Shown here: piece by piece, positions 9,148-17,755 of the stretch
Position numbering within the stretch: the stretch's first letter is position 1
Layout: each line of letters begins with the position of its first letter
Origin: Bin5 sp965200615
GTDB taxonomy: Bacteria > Chloroflexota > Anaerolineae > Caldilineales > Caldilineaceae
Reading direction: 5' to 3'
NCBI GenBank assembly: GCA_965200615.1
Contig: OZ241377.1
Location: 682,001-746,000, forward strand
Length of the DNA stretch: 64,000 nt
Notes under the pieces: model-generated
What the model saw: the letters and a program-made list of their open reading frames with translations, nothing else
What the model was told of the DNA's origin: nothing
Databases searched by the model: none
Program-made: the position numbers and the translations under genes

Positions 9148-10449
9148 ATGCGCACGCAACAGCCGAACATCCTCGTCTTCATCTGCCACGACCTGGGCCG
9201 CTACCTCGGCTGCTATGGCGTCCCGGGCGTCCGCACGCCGCATATCGACGCCTTCGCGGCAGCGTCTCTCCAGTTCGAGAACAGCTTCTGCGTCGCGCCC
9301 CAGTGCAGCCCGTCGCGGGCCGCTCTCTGGACCGGCCGCTACCCGCACGCCAACGGCGTCGTCGGGCTGGCCCACTCCGGCTTCGCCAATGACCTGCATC
9401 CGGACGAGCGCCATCTCGCCCAGATCCTCTCTGCGAACGGATACGAGACCCGTCTCTTCGGCACCCAGCACGAGGCCAACAGCCCTGAGCGTTGCGGATA
9501 TATGCAGGCAAGTCCAAGGGGGAGCTGCGCCGAGCTGGTAACGGCCTTCTGCAACTTCCTGGCGCAGCGCGAACAGGATGCCGCCCCGTTCTTCGCCCAG
9601 ATCGGCTTTACCGAGCCGCACCGTCCCTTCCCGCATGACGTAGAGAAGATCGACGCAGATGCGGTCGCCATGCCGCCTTACCTGCCGGATATACCTGAAG
9701 TGCGTGAGGACATGGTCGATATGGAAGCCTCGGTCGCCTCGATCGACAAGGCGTTCGGCAGGGCGCTCGAAGCGCTCGGGACCGCAGGTCTGGCGGATGA
9801 TACCGTCGTTGTCTTCACCGCCGATCACGGCATCCCCTTCCCGTTGGCGAAGATGAGCCTCTATGACGCCGGCATCGAAGTGCCGCTGCTCATGCGTATC
9901 CCGGGGTTGGCAGGGAGCCGGAGATATTCAGAGTTCGTCACCCACGTGGACTTTGTGCCCACTGTGCTTGACATGCTGGGGATAGAAAAGTCACAGAATA
10001 TGCAGGGGAGCAGCTACTGGAGCCTGTTACGCGGGGAACCTTATACGTCCAGCGAATACGTTTTCAGTGAAAAGACCTATCACACCTACTACGACCCAAT
10101 GCGCGCCATCCGCACGGACCGCTGGAAACTGATCGCCAACTTCGAATTCGCGCCGACGATTGAGACGCCGCCCGACTACCTCAGCAACGCCAAAGGGTAC
10201 CCTGAGACCAGCATAGCCCTGGACATATCCTACACCGAGATGTACCACCCGCTCTTCGAGCTGTTCGACCTGGAGCAGGATCCGCTGGAACAGAACAACC
10301 TGGCCGAAGACCCAAGCTACGCCGGCATAAGAGACGATCTGGCGCGGCGCCTGCGCGACTGGATGGAGGAGACCGACGATCCCCTCCTCGAAGGCCCCAT
10401 TCCCCAGGCAACCTACACCAATCGGATGCGGGCATTCAAGAGCATCTGA
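9148..10449 (+). CDS. Type I sulfatase, heparan N-sulfatase-like
   Basis: The protein has 433 residues. ATG 9148 is chosen because the conserved core begins at once with 'QPNILVFICHDLGRYLGCYG'. The formylglycine signature C-x-P-x-R is present as Cys53-S-P-S-R, so a maturation enzyme elsewhere should convert Cys53. Further metal-site residues are seen in 'VFTADHGIPFP', and the C-terminal subdomain holds 'RAIRTDRWKLI'. No clear signal peptide is visible, so it may act in the cytoplasm on imported sulfated sugars. Position directly after the ABC permeases supports this. The sequence pattern is closer to N-sulfoglucosamine sulfohydrolase than to classical arylsulfatase, though the substrate is unproven. 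Confidence 0.9.
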   Translation: MRTQQPNILVFICHDLGRYLGCYGVPGVRTPHIDAFAAASLQFENSFCVAPQCSPSRAALWTGRYPHANGVVGLAHSGFANDLHPDERHLAQILSANGYETRLFGTQHEANSPERCGYMQASPRGSCAELVTAFCNFLAQREQDAAPFFAQIGFTEPHRPFPHDVEKIDADAVAMPPYLPDIPEVREDMVDMEASVASIDKAFGRALEALGTAGLADDTVVVFTADHGIPFPLAKMSLYDAGIEVPLLMRIPGLAGSRRYSEFVTHVDFVPTVLDMLGIEKSQNMQGSSYWSLLRGEPYTSSEYVFSEKTYHTYYDPMRAIRTDRWKLIANFEFAPTIETPPDYLSNAKGYPETSIALDISYTEMYHPLFELFDLEQDPLEQNNLAEDPSYAGIRDDLARRLRDWMEETDDPLLEGPIPQATYTNRMRAFKSI

Positions 10450-10482
10450 GCAGGAGCGGTACGAAGACTTCCGGGATCCTCT

Positions 10483-10957
10483 CTATCCTCGCTCACGTCT
10501 TCCCCACATACGCGTCAGGACTCGCCCCGTCCGCCGGCAACAGGCCCGGTACACCTCGCCGTAGCGCGCCAGCAGCAGCGCCTCCTCGGTGCGAATACGC
10601 TTGGAAACGTCCAGGCTAGGTCATGCCGATCCACAGGCCGCCCACCAGCCAGTTGGCGGAGAGCAGAAGCGGCGCGCTGAGGATCAGCAGAAAGGCACTG
10701 TAGACGGGATGCCGCAGCCAGCGGTACGGCCCCGTGGTCACCAGCTGATGGGCGGCCTGCAACCGGGCCGCGTCACTCCAATGGCGGCCCAATTCGTTCT
10801 GCGCCCACTGCAACAGCCCGAAACCGACCAGCGCCAGTCCCAGTCCTGCCCAGCGCAGACCAATCCCCACAGAGAGAGCAGCCCGGTTCAGCCACCGGGG
10901 CGCCACCAGATAGAATAGCAACCCCACAGGTGGCAGGATGATCAGAACCGTCGTCAT
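10483..10957 (-). pseudogene. Isoprenylcysteine carboxyl methyltransferase-like membrane protein, frameshifted
   Basis: Reading from ATG 10957, about 113 residues give two to three transmembrane helices and the family motif 'TTGPYRWLRHPVY', then the frame stops at 10616. The missing C-terminal motif is found in the next frame between about 10610 and 10483: 'KRIRTEEALLLARYGEVYRA', ending at a TAG at 10483-10485. ICMT/PEMT-like proteins carry this 'R...EE..L...YG..Y..Y' segment after the last helices. A one-base change near 10600-10616 would restore one protein of about 155 residues. It may be a true pseudogene or an assembly/sequencing error. No function in the surrounding transport locus is evident. 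Confidence 0.75.
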
Positions 10958-11054
10958 CCGCTGTGCCAGGATGTTCTTTGGGGGCGATACCCGTCCCCGG
11001 TTCGGACCGCAATCGCGCCGTCTACGTACTGCGGCCCGGCCAGATTTTCACTGG

Positions 11055-11083
11055 TTGACAGCATATAGTGGCTACAGTACAAT
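11055..11083 (+). promoter_or_regulatory. Strong sigma70-type promoter for the second ABC transporter operon
   Basis: TTGACA (11055-11060) and TACAAT (11078-11083) are separated by exactly 17 bases, a perfect -35 and a five-of-six -10. It reads towards the binding-protein gene at 11183, giving a leader of about 90 bases. Confidence 0.75.
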
Positions 11084-11182
11084 GCGGCGCATCCGAGGGC
11101 ATTCGCCTCAGATGAATCTTTTTGATCCGCAAGGGGCGGGCTGCCGCCATCGTTCCCCGCATCAAGTCAAAGGAGAAAGGTC

Positions 11183-13150
11183 ATGGCAAGACGCACGATC
11201 ACCCGGCGTAAGTTTATGCAGCTATCGGCGGCTATGACGGCAGGCTCACTGCTGGCGGCCTGCGGCGCAGGCGACGCTGAACCTGCTGCCGATCAGCCGG
11301 CCGCGGAGGCGCCCGCCGAATCCGAGGCGCCGGCTGCCGAGTCCGCGTCCCAGTACAACGAGGCGCCGATGCTCAAAGCGATGGTCGATGCCGGCGAACT
11401 GCCGGTGGTGGACGATCGCCTGCCGGTCAACCCGCGCATCGTCACCCCCGTCCATGAGGTCGGGCAGTACAGCGAAGGGATTCGCGGCTTCACCCTCAAC
11501 GAGACCGACCGCGCCGCGCCTTTTTATATCGTCAACCGCGGCTTTATCGACATCCCTACCGACCTGGAAGGATTCGGCGCCGGATTGCCGACGGGCGGCT
11601 GGGAACCTTACCTGGCGGAGAGCTTCGAGTGGAACGGTGACGCCACCCAACTCACGATCAATATGCGCGAGGGCATGAAATGGTCGGATGGCGAACCGTT
11701 CACATCCGCCGACGTACTCTTCCTGTGGGAGGATATGTGGTTCGATGAAGAGTACACGCCCTTAGCGCCTACCCGCTGCTTTGTGGATGGCGAGCCTGTA
11801 GTCTTGGAAGCGCCTGACGATTACACGTTAGTCTTTAAGTTCCCGGCCCCCTATCCCACCTTCCCCTTCCTGTTCCGCGGCCGTACACTGGCCACCAAGC
11901 CCAAGCATCACCTCATGCAGTGGCATCCCAAGTACACTGATGGGGCTGAGTACACGGATCTGCGGGAGAACGACAACTATCTCGATCCCGATTTCCCCGG
12001 CGTGAGTCCCTGGATCTCGAAAGGTTATGACGAATCGGGGCTGCGGCTGGAGCGCAATCCCTACTACTGCGCCGTCGATACCGCCGGCAACCAGCTTCCT
12101 TACTGCGACAACTACCTCTTCCCCTTCGCCGGCACGCAGGAGAACGCCGTTCTGATGGCGATTGCAGGCCAGATCGACGTCGGTATTCGCAACATGCAGC
12201 TGTTTGAGAGCTTGCCGACACTGCGCGAGAACGAGGAGCGCGGCGACTACCGGCTGCTGTTCTGGCCGGGCACCTCCTTCACCACCGGCAACCACATCAC
12301 AATCAACTACCGCCTCCAGAACGAAAAAGACAGGGAGCTCGCCGAGTTCTTCCGCAATAAGTCTTTCCGCAATGCTCTGTCAATGGCCATCAACCGCGAC
12401 GAGATCAACGAAACGCTCTACTTTGGCGCCGGCCGACCAGCCAGCTATGCCCTTGCCTCATCATCTCCATACTGGGATGATGACATGGATTCCATCACTA
12501 TGACCAACGGCCAGTTCGACATGGCCCAGGTTGACAGTATCTTCGATGAACTGGGCCTGGAGAAGGGCGAGGATGGTATGCGGACATTCCCCAGCGGTGA
12601 GCCGGTGACGATCATTCTCGATGCCGCCACCGAGATCACAGTGCATCAGCAGGTCGCGGAAATGGTTGTGGCCGATTGGCACGACGCCGGCCTCGACGCC
12701 CGCCTCAACGCAATCCAGCGCTCGGTCCTCTTTTCCCGCTGGCGCGCCGGCGAGTCCCATACCTACATGTGGGGCACCGATGCCAATGAGATTCCTCTCA
12801 TGCGGCCCTTCCAGCCGATCTTTACCCCCAAGGGGCATGCGCTTGATATGTTGCCGGTGCACTACAATGACGACCCCGAGTGGCTGCAAGAACTCGGACC
12901 TCCCGAAGGCGGCGACGCGATGTTCGCCCTGCAAAATGAGATTAAGAAAGAGATCGACCCTGTGGAGAGCAAACGCCTGCACAAGGAGCTCTTCAAGTAC
13001 CACGTCGATTGGCAGTTCGACATCCATATTATCGCTGACGTGCCGCTCATGGTCCTGGTCAACAACCGCGTTGGCAACTGCCCCGAAGTAGCCAATGGTC
13101 TGCAGGACTTCACCTACGCCTATCCGGAGCAGTTCTACATCAAGTACTAA
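11183..13150 (+). CDS. ABC transporter substrate-binding protein, SBP_bac_5 family, Tat lipoprotein
   Basis: The protein has 655 residues, starting at ATG 11183 behind AAAGGAG. A twin-arginine signal 'TRRKFMQLS' and a lipobox LAAC put the anchored Cys at residue 27, the same place as in the paralogue at 4629. An acidic Ala/Glu linker is followed by the family 5 solute-binding domain ('TINMREGMKWSDGEPF'). It shares the extended length and the 'SQYNEAPML' post-linker start with the first binding protein, so the two transporters are duplicates that have diverged. It is the first gene of an operon with two permeases and two ATPases. Ligand not deducible. Confidence 0.94.
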   Translation: MARRTITRRKFMQLSAAMTAGSLLAACGAGDAEPAADQPAAEAPAESEAPAAESASQYNEAPMLKAMVDAGELPVVDDRLPVNPRIVTPVHEVGQYSEGIRGFTLNETDRAAPFYIVNRGFIDIPTDLEGFGAGLPTGGWEPYLAESFEWNGDATQLTINMREGMKWSDGEPFTSADVLFLWEDMWFDEEYTPLAPTRCFVDGEPVVLEAPDDYTLVFKFPAPYPTFPFLFRGRTLATKPKHHLMQWHPKYTDGAEYTDLRENDNYLDPDFPGVSPWISKGYDESGLRLERNPYYCAVDTAGNQLPYCDNYLFPFAGTQENAVLMAIAGQIDVGIRNMQLFESLPTLRENEERGDYRLLFWPGTSFTTGNHITINYRLQNEKDRELAEFFRNKSFRNALSMAINRDEINETLYFGAGRPASYALASSSPYWDDDMDSITMTNGQFDMAQVDSIFDELGLEKGEDGMRTFPSGEPVTIILDAATEITVHQQVAEMVVADWHDAGLDARLNAIQRSVLFSRWRAGESHTYMWGTDANEIPLMRPFQPIFTPKGHALDMLPVHYNDDPEWLQELGPPEGGDAMFALQNEIKKEIDPVESKRLHKELFKYHVDWQFDIHIIADVPLMVLVNNRVGNCPEVANGLQDFTYAYPEQFYIKY

Positions 13151-13161
13151 AATCGTGGATT

Positions 13162-13262
13162 GAGGAGTGAGGAGCGAGAACGTCGGAAGTTTCTGGTTTT
13201 GAATGCTTTCTGGGTACTGGCCCTGTTACCAAAAACTGAAAACTGCCGTTTCCTCACTCCTC
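13162..13262. repeat. Spaced inverted repeat of the GAGTGAGGAG family
   Basis: GAGGAGTGAGGA (13162-13173) is the exact reverse complement of 13251-13262. The 77-base interval holds a degenerate 'accaaaaactgaaaactg' element also seen near 9113. It lies, like the repeat at 6625, between binding protein and first permease. It can fold into a long-range hairpin. Confidence 0.7.
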
Positions 13263-13318
13263 TTCACTCTCTCCTCTAACGTCCTCAAGCCGCGCACCAC
13301 TGCAGTCCCGGGGTCCAC

Positions 13319-14317
13319 ATGCTGGATTACATCATCCGCAGAGTGTTGATAGCAATTCCCACACTCCTGCTCATCTCTTTCATCTGCTTTATCGTCATCA
13401 ACCTCCCCGCCGGCGACGTTATCACCACCTATGAGCAAAACCTCGTAGGCAACCGCGGCTGGGGTGAAGAGGAAGCGAGAATAGAGGGCGACAATATCCG
13501 CCGCGAGTACGGGTTGGACCGCCCGATACCGGTTCAGTATTTTTATTGGCTGTTTGCCTTTCTACAAGGTGACTTCGGCGTCTCACTCGTCACCTACGAT
13601 CGTGTCGCTTCCGAAGTCATCTGGACCAACCTGGGCTATACGATGCTGATCGCATCGCTCTCACTCGGTCTTTCCTGGGCCGTGGGCCTTCCGGTCGGCA
13701 TCTATTCCGCCACCCGCCAGTACTCCGTGTCGGACAATGTCTTTACCGTCATGAGTTTCATCGGGCTTTCCATGCCCGGCTTCCTGCTGGCGCTGGCGAT
13801 ACTGGTCTACATGACTTTCGTTCTCGACCTGCCCTTGCTGACCGGGCTCTACTCGCCGGAGTATGCCGACGCGCCCTGGAGCTTTGGGAGGGTCAAGGAC
13901 CTTGCCGCCCATATCTGGCTGCCGGTGTTTGTGGGCGGCATTCCCGGTATCGCCTCCCTCATGCGCATCATGCGCGGCAATCTGCTCGATGAGTTGGGCC
14001 GCCAATATGTCGAAACCGCCCGCGCCAAGGGGATGGCTGAAAAGATCGTCGTCATCAAACACGCCGTGCGCGTCGCCATCAATCCGCTGATCAGTTTGCT
14101 GGGCATGCAGTTCCCGGAGATCGTCTCCGGCGGCGTTATCACCGCCATCGTGCTGGGGCTGCGCACCATCGGCCCCACGCTCAACTCCGCCCTTCAGGCC
14201 CAGGACGTCTATGTCGCTTCCGCCATCCTGATGCTCCTCAGCGTTCTGCTCGTGCTGGGCAACCTGGTCGCCGACCTGCTGCTGGCATGGGTTGACCCGC
14301 GCGTCCGCTTTGATTAA
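13319..14317 (+). CDS. ABC transporter permease, DppB/OppB type
   Basis: The protein has 332 residues with about six transmembrane helices. The N-terminus 'LDYIIRRVLIAIPTLLLISF' and the final 'VDPRVRF' are typical of DppB-type subunits. The EAA loop is seen as 'ETARAKGMAEK' near residue 240. It is closely similar in layout to the permease at 6687. Together with the product of 14371 it would form the membrane pore of the second transporter, energised by the ATPases at 15617 and 16652. Confidence 0.93.
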   Translation: MLDYIIRRVLIAIPTLLLISFICFIVINLPAGDVITTYEQNLVGNRGWGEEEARIEGDNIRREYGLDRPIPVQYFYWLFAFLQGDFGVSLVTYDRVASEVIWTNLGYTMLIASLSLGLSWAVGLPVGIYSATRQYSVSDNVFTVMSFIGLSMPGFLLALAILVYMTFVLDLPLLTGLYSPEYADAPWSFGRVKDLAAHIWLPVFVGGIPGIASLMRIMRGNLLDELGRQYVETARAKGMAEKIVVIKHAVRVAINPLISLLGMQFPEIVSGGVITAIVLGLRTIGPTLNSALQAQDVYVASAILMLLSVLLVLGNLVADLLLAWVDPRVRFD

Positions 14318-14370
14318 GTTGAAGCAGCCGGTGGCCTCCAGGACGGCCGGCGATACGATAAGAGTCTTCT

Positions 14371-15537
14371 ATGAGCGTCGTTTCAGAGCAGGCACAGACC
14401 CCACTGCAGCCGGGCGCGCCGCGTCCTCCCGCTGCCGATATCGATGTAGCCTCCTCCGAGCAGGTTGCCTCGCGCGGCCAAATTCTCGGCGCGCGCATCA
14501 TGGCCAACCGCCTTGGCGTCATCGGCATTGCCTGGTTGGTGATTACGGTCATGATCGCGCTCTTTGCCGACTTTTTCGCGCCCTACAGCGTCGACCACGT
14601 ACACCAAGACGCGTTGCGCGCGCCGCCGCAGCGCGTGCACATCTTCCGTGATGGAAGACTTGTGAGGCCCTTCGTCTACGGCTACAAGAGCGAACGCGAC
14701 GCGCGCACCTTTCTCACCACCTACACCGAAGATCCGGAACTGGTCTACCCGATCCACTTTTTCGTCGAGGCGGAACCCTACAAACTCTGGGGCCTGATAT
14801 CGAGCAATCGGCGCCTTTTCGGCGTTGAAGAAGGCGGCATGGTCGCTCTCTTCGGCACGGGCAGGCTGGGCCGCGACGTCTTCTCGCGCGTTCTGACCGC
14901 CACCCGCATTTCGCTCTCCGTGCCGATCATCGGCATGCTCATCAGCGTCATCCTCGGCTCAACCATCGGTGTGGCATCCGGCTACTGGGGCGGTGTGGCC
15001 GATATTCTTATCCAACGCCTTACCGAGGTGCTGATGTCCTTCCCGCGTATCCCTCTGTGGATGGCTCTGGCCGCCACCTTGCCGCCCGAGCTCTCCTCTC
15101 TCCATCGCTACCTGGGGGTCACCATCGTACTCGCGCTTATTGGCTGGGCCGGTCTCTGCCGCCAGATCCGCGGCAAAACACTGGCGCTCAAAGAGTCGGA
15201 CTTTATCATGGCCGGACGCGCGGCCGGCTCCAGCACGCCGACCATTCTGTTCCGCCACCTCATCCCGAACTGCTTCAGCCATATCGTCGTCGTCGCCACC
15301 CTCTCCATTCCCGGTCTGATCCTGGCCGAAAGCTCGCTCAGCTTCCTTGGCATCGGCATCACGCCCCCGCTGGTCAGCTGGGGCACGCTGCTTAAGGACG
15401 CGCAGTCGGTCCAGGTTCTGACCAAGCACCCGTGGTTGCTGGCCCCGGGCGTCTTCATGGTGCTGACCGTTCTGGCCGTCAATTTCCTCGGCGACGCGCT
15501 GAGGGATGCGCTCGACCCGTACTCCGAGATCAGATAA
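14371..15537 (+). CDS. ABC transporter permease, DppC/OppC type, with periplasmic insert
   Basis: The protein has 388 residues. After an N-terminal tail and the first transmembrane helix (about 50-72) it carries the same periplasmic insert as the permease at 7675, beginning 'APPQRVHIFRDGRLV' and including 'YPIHFFVEAEPYKLWGL'. The remaining helices and the EAA loop ('MAGRAAGSSTPTI') are those of DppC. It lacks the 30 or so extra N-terminal residues of its paralogue. Shared possession of this insert marks both transporters as one subfamily. Confidence 0.92.
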   Translation: MSVVSEQAQTPLQPGAPRPPAADIDVASSEQVASRGQILGARIMANRLGVIGIAWLVITVMIALFADFFAPYSVDHVHQDALRAPPQRVHIFRDGRLVRPFVYGYKSERDARTFLTTYTEDPELVYPIHFFVEAEPYKLWGLISSNRRLFGVEEGGMVALFGTGRLGRDVFSRVLTATRISLSVPIIGMLISVILGSTIGVASGYWGGVADILIQRLTEVLMSFPRIPLWMALAATLPPELSSLHRYLGVTIVLALIGWAGLCRQIRGKTLALKESDFIMAGRAAGSSTPTILFRHLIPNCFSHIVVVATLSIPGLILAESSLSFLGIGITPPLVSWGTLLKDAQSVQVLTKHPWLLAPGVFMVLTVLAVNFLGDALRDALDPYSEIR

Positions 15538-15616
15538 TGTCAACATCCCCAAGGGAACGGCAGGGGAACCCCTGGGGCCCTGGTTTTCCCCTGAATTTCC
15601 TTCGGCAGGTTTGACC

Positions 15617-16612
15617 ATGCCCGATTCGCAACCGATTCTCGAAGTCCACGATCTGCACGTACATTTCAAGATGCTGGCCGGCATCGTGCGCGCGGTGGAC
15701 GGCGTCGATTTTACCGTCGAACGCGGGCGCTGCCTGGGCATTGTCGGCGAAAGCGGCTGCGGCAAGAGCGTCACCGCACGCTCGATCCTGCGCCTGCTCC
15801 CCTCCAGCGACACAAGCGGTCAGATCCTCTATCACCCCGATGGTGACGATGATCCCATCGATCTGGTGAGTCTGGACGCCAAAGGGGATGCCATCCGAGC
15901 CATCCGCGGCAAAGATATCGCCATGATCTTCCAGGAGCCGATGACCTCCCTGACGCCGGTCTACACCATCGGTGAGCAGATCATGGAGAGCATCCGCCAG
16001 CACCAGGACCTGTCCGAAGAGGCGGCCCAGGAGCTGGCCATTTCCATGCTCAACAAGGTCGGCATTCCCGATGCCGAACGCCGCTTTGGCGACTATCCCC
16101 ACCAGATGAGCGGCGGCATGCGACAGCGGGTCATGATCGCCATCGCCCTCTGCTGCCAGCCGCGCGTGCTCATCGCCGACGAGCCGACGACCGCCCTCGA
16201 CGTGACCATCCAGGCCCAGATCCTGCGCCTGATCCGCAGCCTGCAGCAGGACCTGGACATGAGCGTGATCATGATCACGCATGACCTGGCCGTCATCGCC
16301 CAGCTGGCCGACTTTGTCGTCGTCATGTACCTGGGCCAGATGGCTGAGAAGGCGCCTGTTGTCGAACTGTTTCAGGATCCCAAGCATCCCTACACCCAGG
16401 CCCTGCTGCGTTCGATCGTGCGGCCGGATACCCCCCCGCGCGAGCAGCTTCACTCGATCAGCGGCTCCGTGCCCGACCCGCGCAACGCGCCCAGCGGTTG
16501 CCGCTTCCGCAATCGCTGCCCATCCGTCCATGACCGCTGCGTTGAGGACCCACCGGTCGTTGAGTTCGGGCCGCAGCACTCAGCAACCTGCTGGCTCTAC
16601 GTCGACGATTAG
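15617..16612 (+). CDS. ABC transporter ATP-binding protein, DppD/OppD type
   Basis: The protein has 331 residues. ATG 15617 is preferred to in-frame upstream starts because the ABC domain begins at 'ILEVHDLHVHF'. Walker A is GESGCGKS, the signature is 'MSGGMRQR', and Walker B is 'VLIADEPTTALD' followed by the switch His in 'MITHDLAVI'. The C-terminal oligopeptide/dipeptide domain has the usual Cys-containing 'FRNRCP' segment; in DppD these Cys residues can bind an iron-sulfur cluster. It energises the adjacent permeases and may also serve the ATPase-less transporter at 4629-8973. Confidence 0.95.
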   Translation: MPDSQPILEVHDLHVHFKMLAGIVRAVDGVDFTVERGRCLGIVGESGCGKSVTARSILRLLPSSDTSGQILYHPDGDDDPIDLVSLDAKGDAIRAIRGKDIAMIFQEPMTSLTPVYTIGEQIMESIRQHQDLSEEAAQELAISMLNKVGIPDAERRFGDYPHQMSGGMRQRVMIAIALCCQPRVLIADEPTTALDVTIQAQILRLIRSLQQDLDMSVIMITHDLAVIAQLADFVVVMYLGQMAEKAPVVELFQDPKHPYTQALLRSIVRPDTPPREQLHSISGSVPDPRNAPSGCRFRNRCPSVHDRCVEDPPVVEFGPQHSATCWLYVDD

Positions 16613-16651
16613 CGCCCAAGACAGCTCCTGTCCACTGACCACTGGTGTTCC

Positions 16652-17692
16652 ATGCCTGACACACCTATCCTGCAGGTCGAAAATCTGAGTAAGTTCTTTC
16701 CAGTCCAGCGCGGCCTCCTGCGCCGCACAGTGGGCCACGTCAAGGCGGTCAACGACGTAACTTTCGCCGTCAACAAAGGGGAATGCCTGGGCCTTGTCGG
16801 CGAGAGCGGCTGCGGCAAAACCACCGTCGCGCGCTGCCTCCTCCGCCTGGTCGAACCGGACCAGGGCCGCATCCTGCTGCACGGCGAACAACAGACCTTT
16901 GATATTGCGTCCGCCTCGCGCAAAGAGATGTTAGATGTGCGCCGCCAGATGCAGATCATCTTCCAGGACCCGTTCTCCTCCCTCGACCCGCGCTGGCGCG
17001 TTACGGATGTGATCGCCGAACCGCTGATGGCCCAAAAGATTGGCCGCGGCGAAGCCGGCAGACGCGTGCTTGATATCCTGCCGACCGTGGGGCTGGGTCC
17101 GCACTTCGCCGACCGCTTCCCCCATGAACTGAGCGGCGGTGAACGCCAGCGCGTCAGCATCGCCCGCGCCCTGATCGTCTCCCCACCGCTCGTGGTCGCC
17201 GACGAACCCGTCTCGGCCCTGGACGTATCCGTCCGCTCCCAGATCATCAACCTCCTGCTTGACCTGCAAAGTCAGATGAATCTGACCTATGTCTTTATCG
17301 CTCATGATCTGAGCATCGTAAAGCACATCAGCCATCGCATTGCCGTCATGTACCTGGGGCGGTTGGTCGAGCTCGGCACGACGCAGCAGGTCTTTGAGGA
17401 GTGCAAGCACCCATATACCAAGGCCCTGCTCGCCTCCGTCCTTATCCCCGACCCGACACACCGCGAGCAGAACTACGTCCTCGAAGGCGAGGTGCCCAGC
17501 CCGCTCAACCCGCCCAGCGGCTGCCACTTCTCCACCCGCTGCCCCTTCGCGCAGGAGCAATGCTCCGCCGAAGAGCCGGAGTTGCGCGATATGGGAGGCG
17601 GGCACTGGGTTCGCTGCCACTTCGCCGAAGAGCTGGACCTGAGCGAAGGGATCTTTGCCCCACAGTTTGAAACACAGCCCGCCAGTGCCTGA
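16652..17692 (+). CDS. ABC transporter ATP-binding protein, DppF/OppF type
   Basis: The protein has 346 residues and is the partner ATPase of the preceding gene. It shows Walker A 'GESGCGKT', signature 'LSGGERQR', Walker B 'LVVADEPVSALD', a switch His in 'FIAHDLSIV', and the OppF-type 'DPFSSLDPRWRV' Q-loop region. The C-terminal tail again has the 'CHFSTRCPFA' segment. It starts 40 bases after the partner, just behind a copy of the short dispersed repeat CCACTGACCACTG (16632-16644). It completes the only full transporter set in this locus. Confidence 0.95.
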   Translation: MPDTPILQVENLSKFFPVQRGLLRRTVGHVKAVNDVTFAVNKGECLGLVGESGCGKTTVARCLLRLVEPDQGRILLHGEQQTFDIASASRKEMLDVRRQMQIIFQDPFSSLDPRWRVTDVIAEPLMAQKIGRGEAGRRVLDILPTVGLGPHFADRFPHELSGGERQRVSIARALIVSPPLVVADEPVSALDVSVRSQIINLLLDLQSQMNLTYVFIAHDLSIVKHISHRIAVMYLGRLVELGTTQQVFEECKHPYTKALLASVLIPDPTHREQNYVLEGEVPSPLNPPSGCHFSTRCPFAQEQCSAEEPELRDMGGGHWVRCHFAEELDLSEGIFAPQFETQPASA

Positions 17693-17755
17693 CGGCCCGC
17701 AACGACTTCTCCCGCTGGCAACCGATCAGCGCATCCAACACCAAGGATCGTTCTC

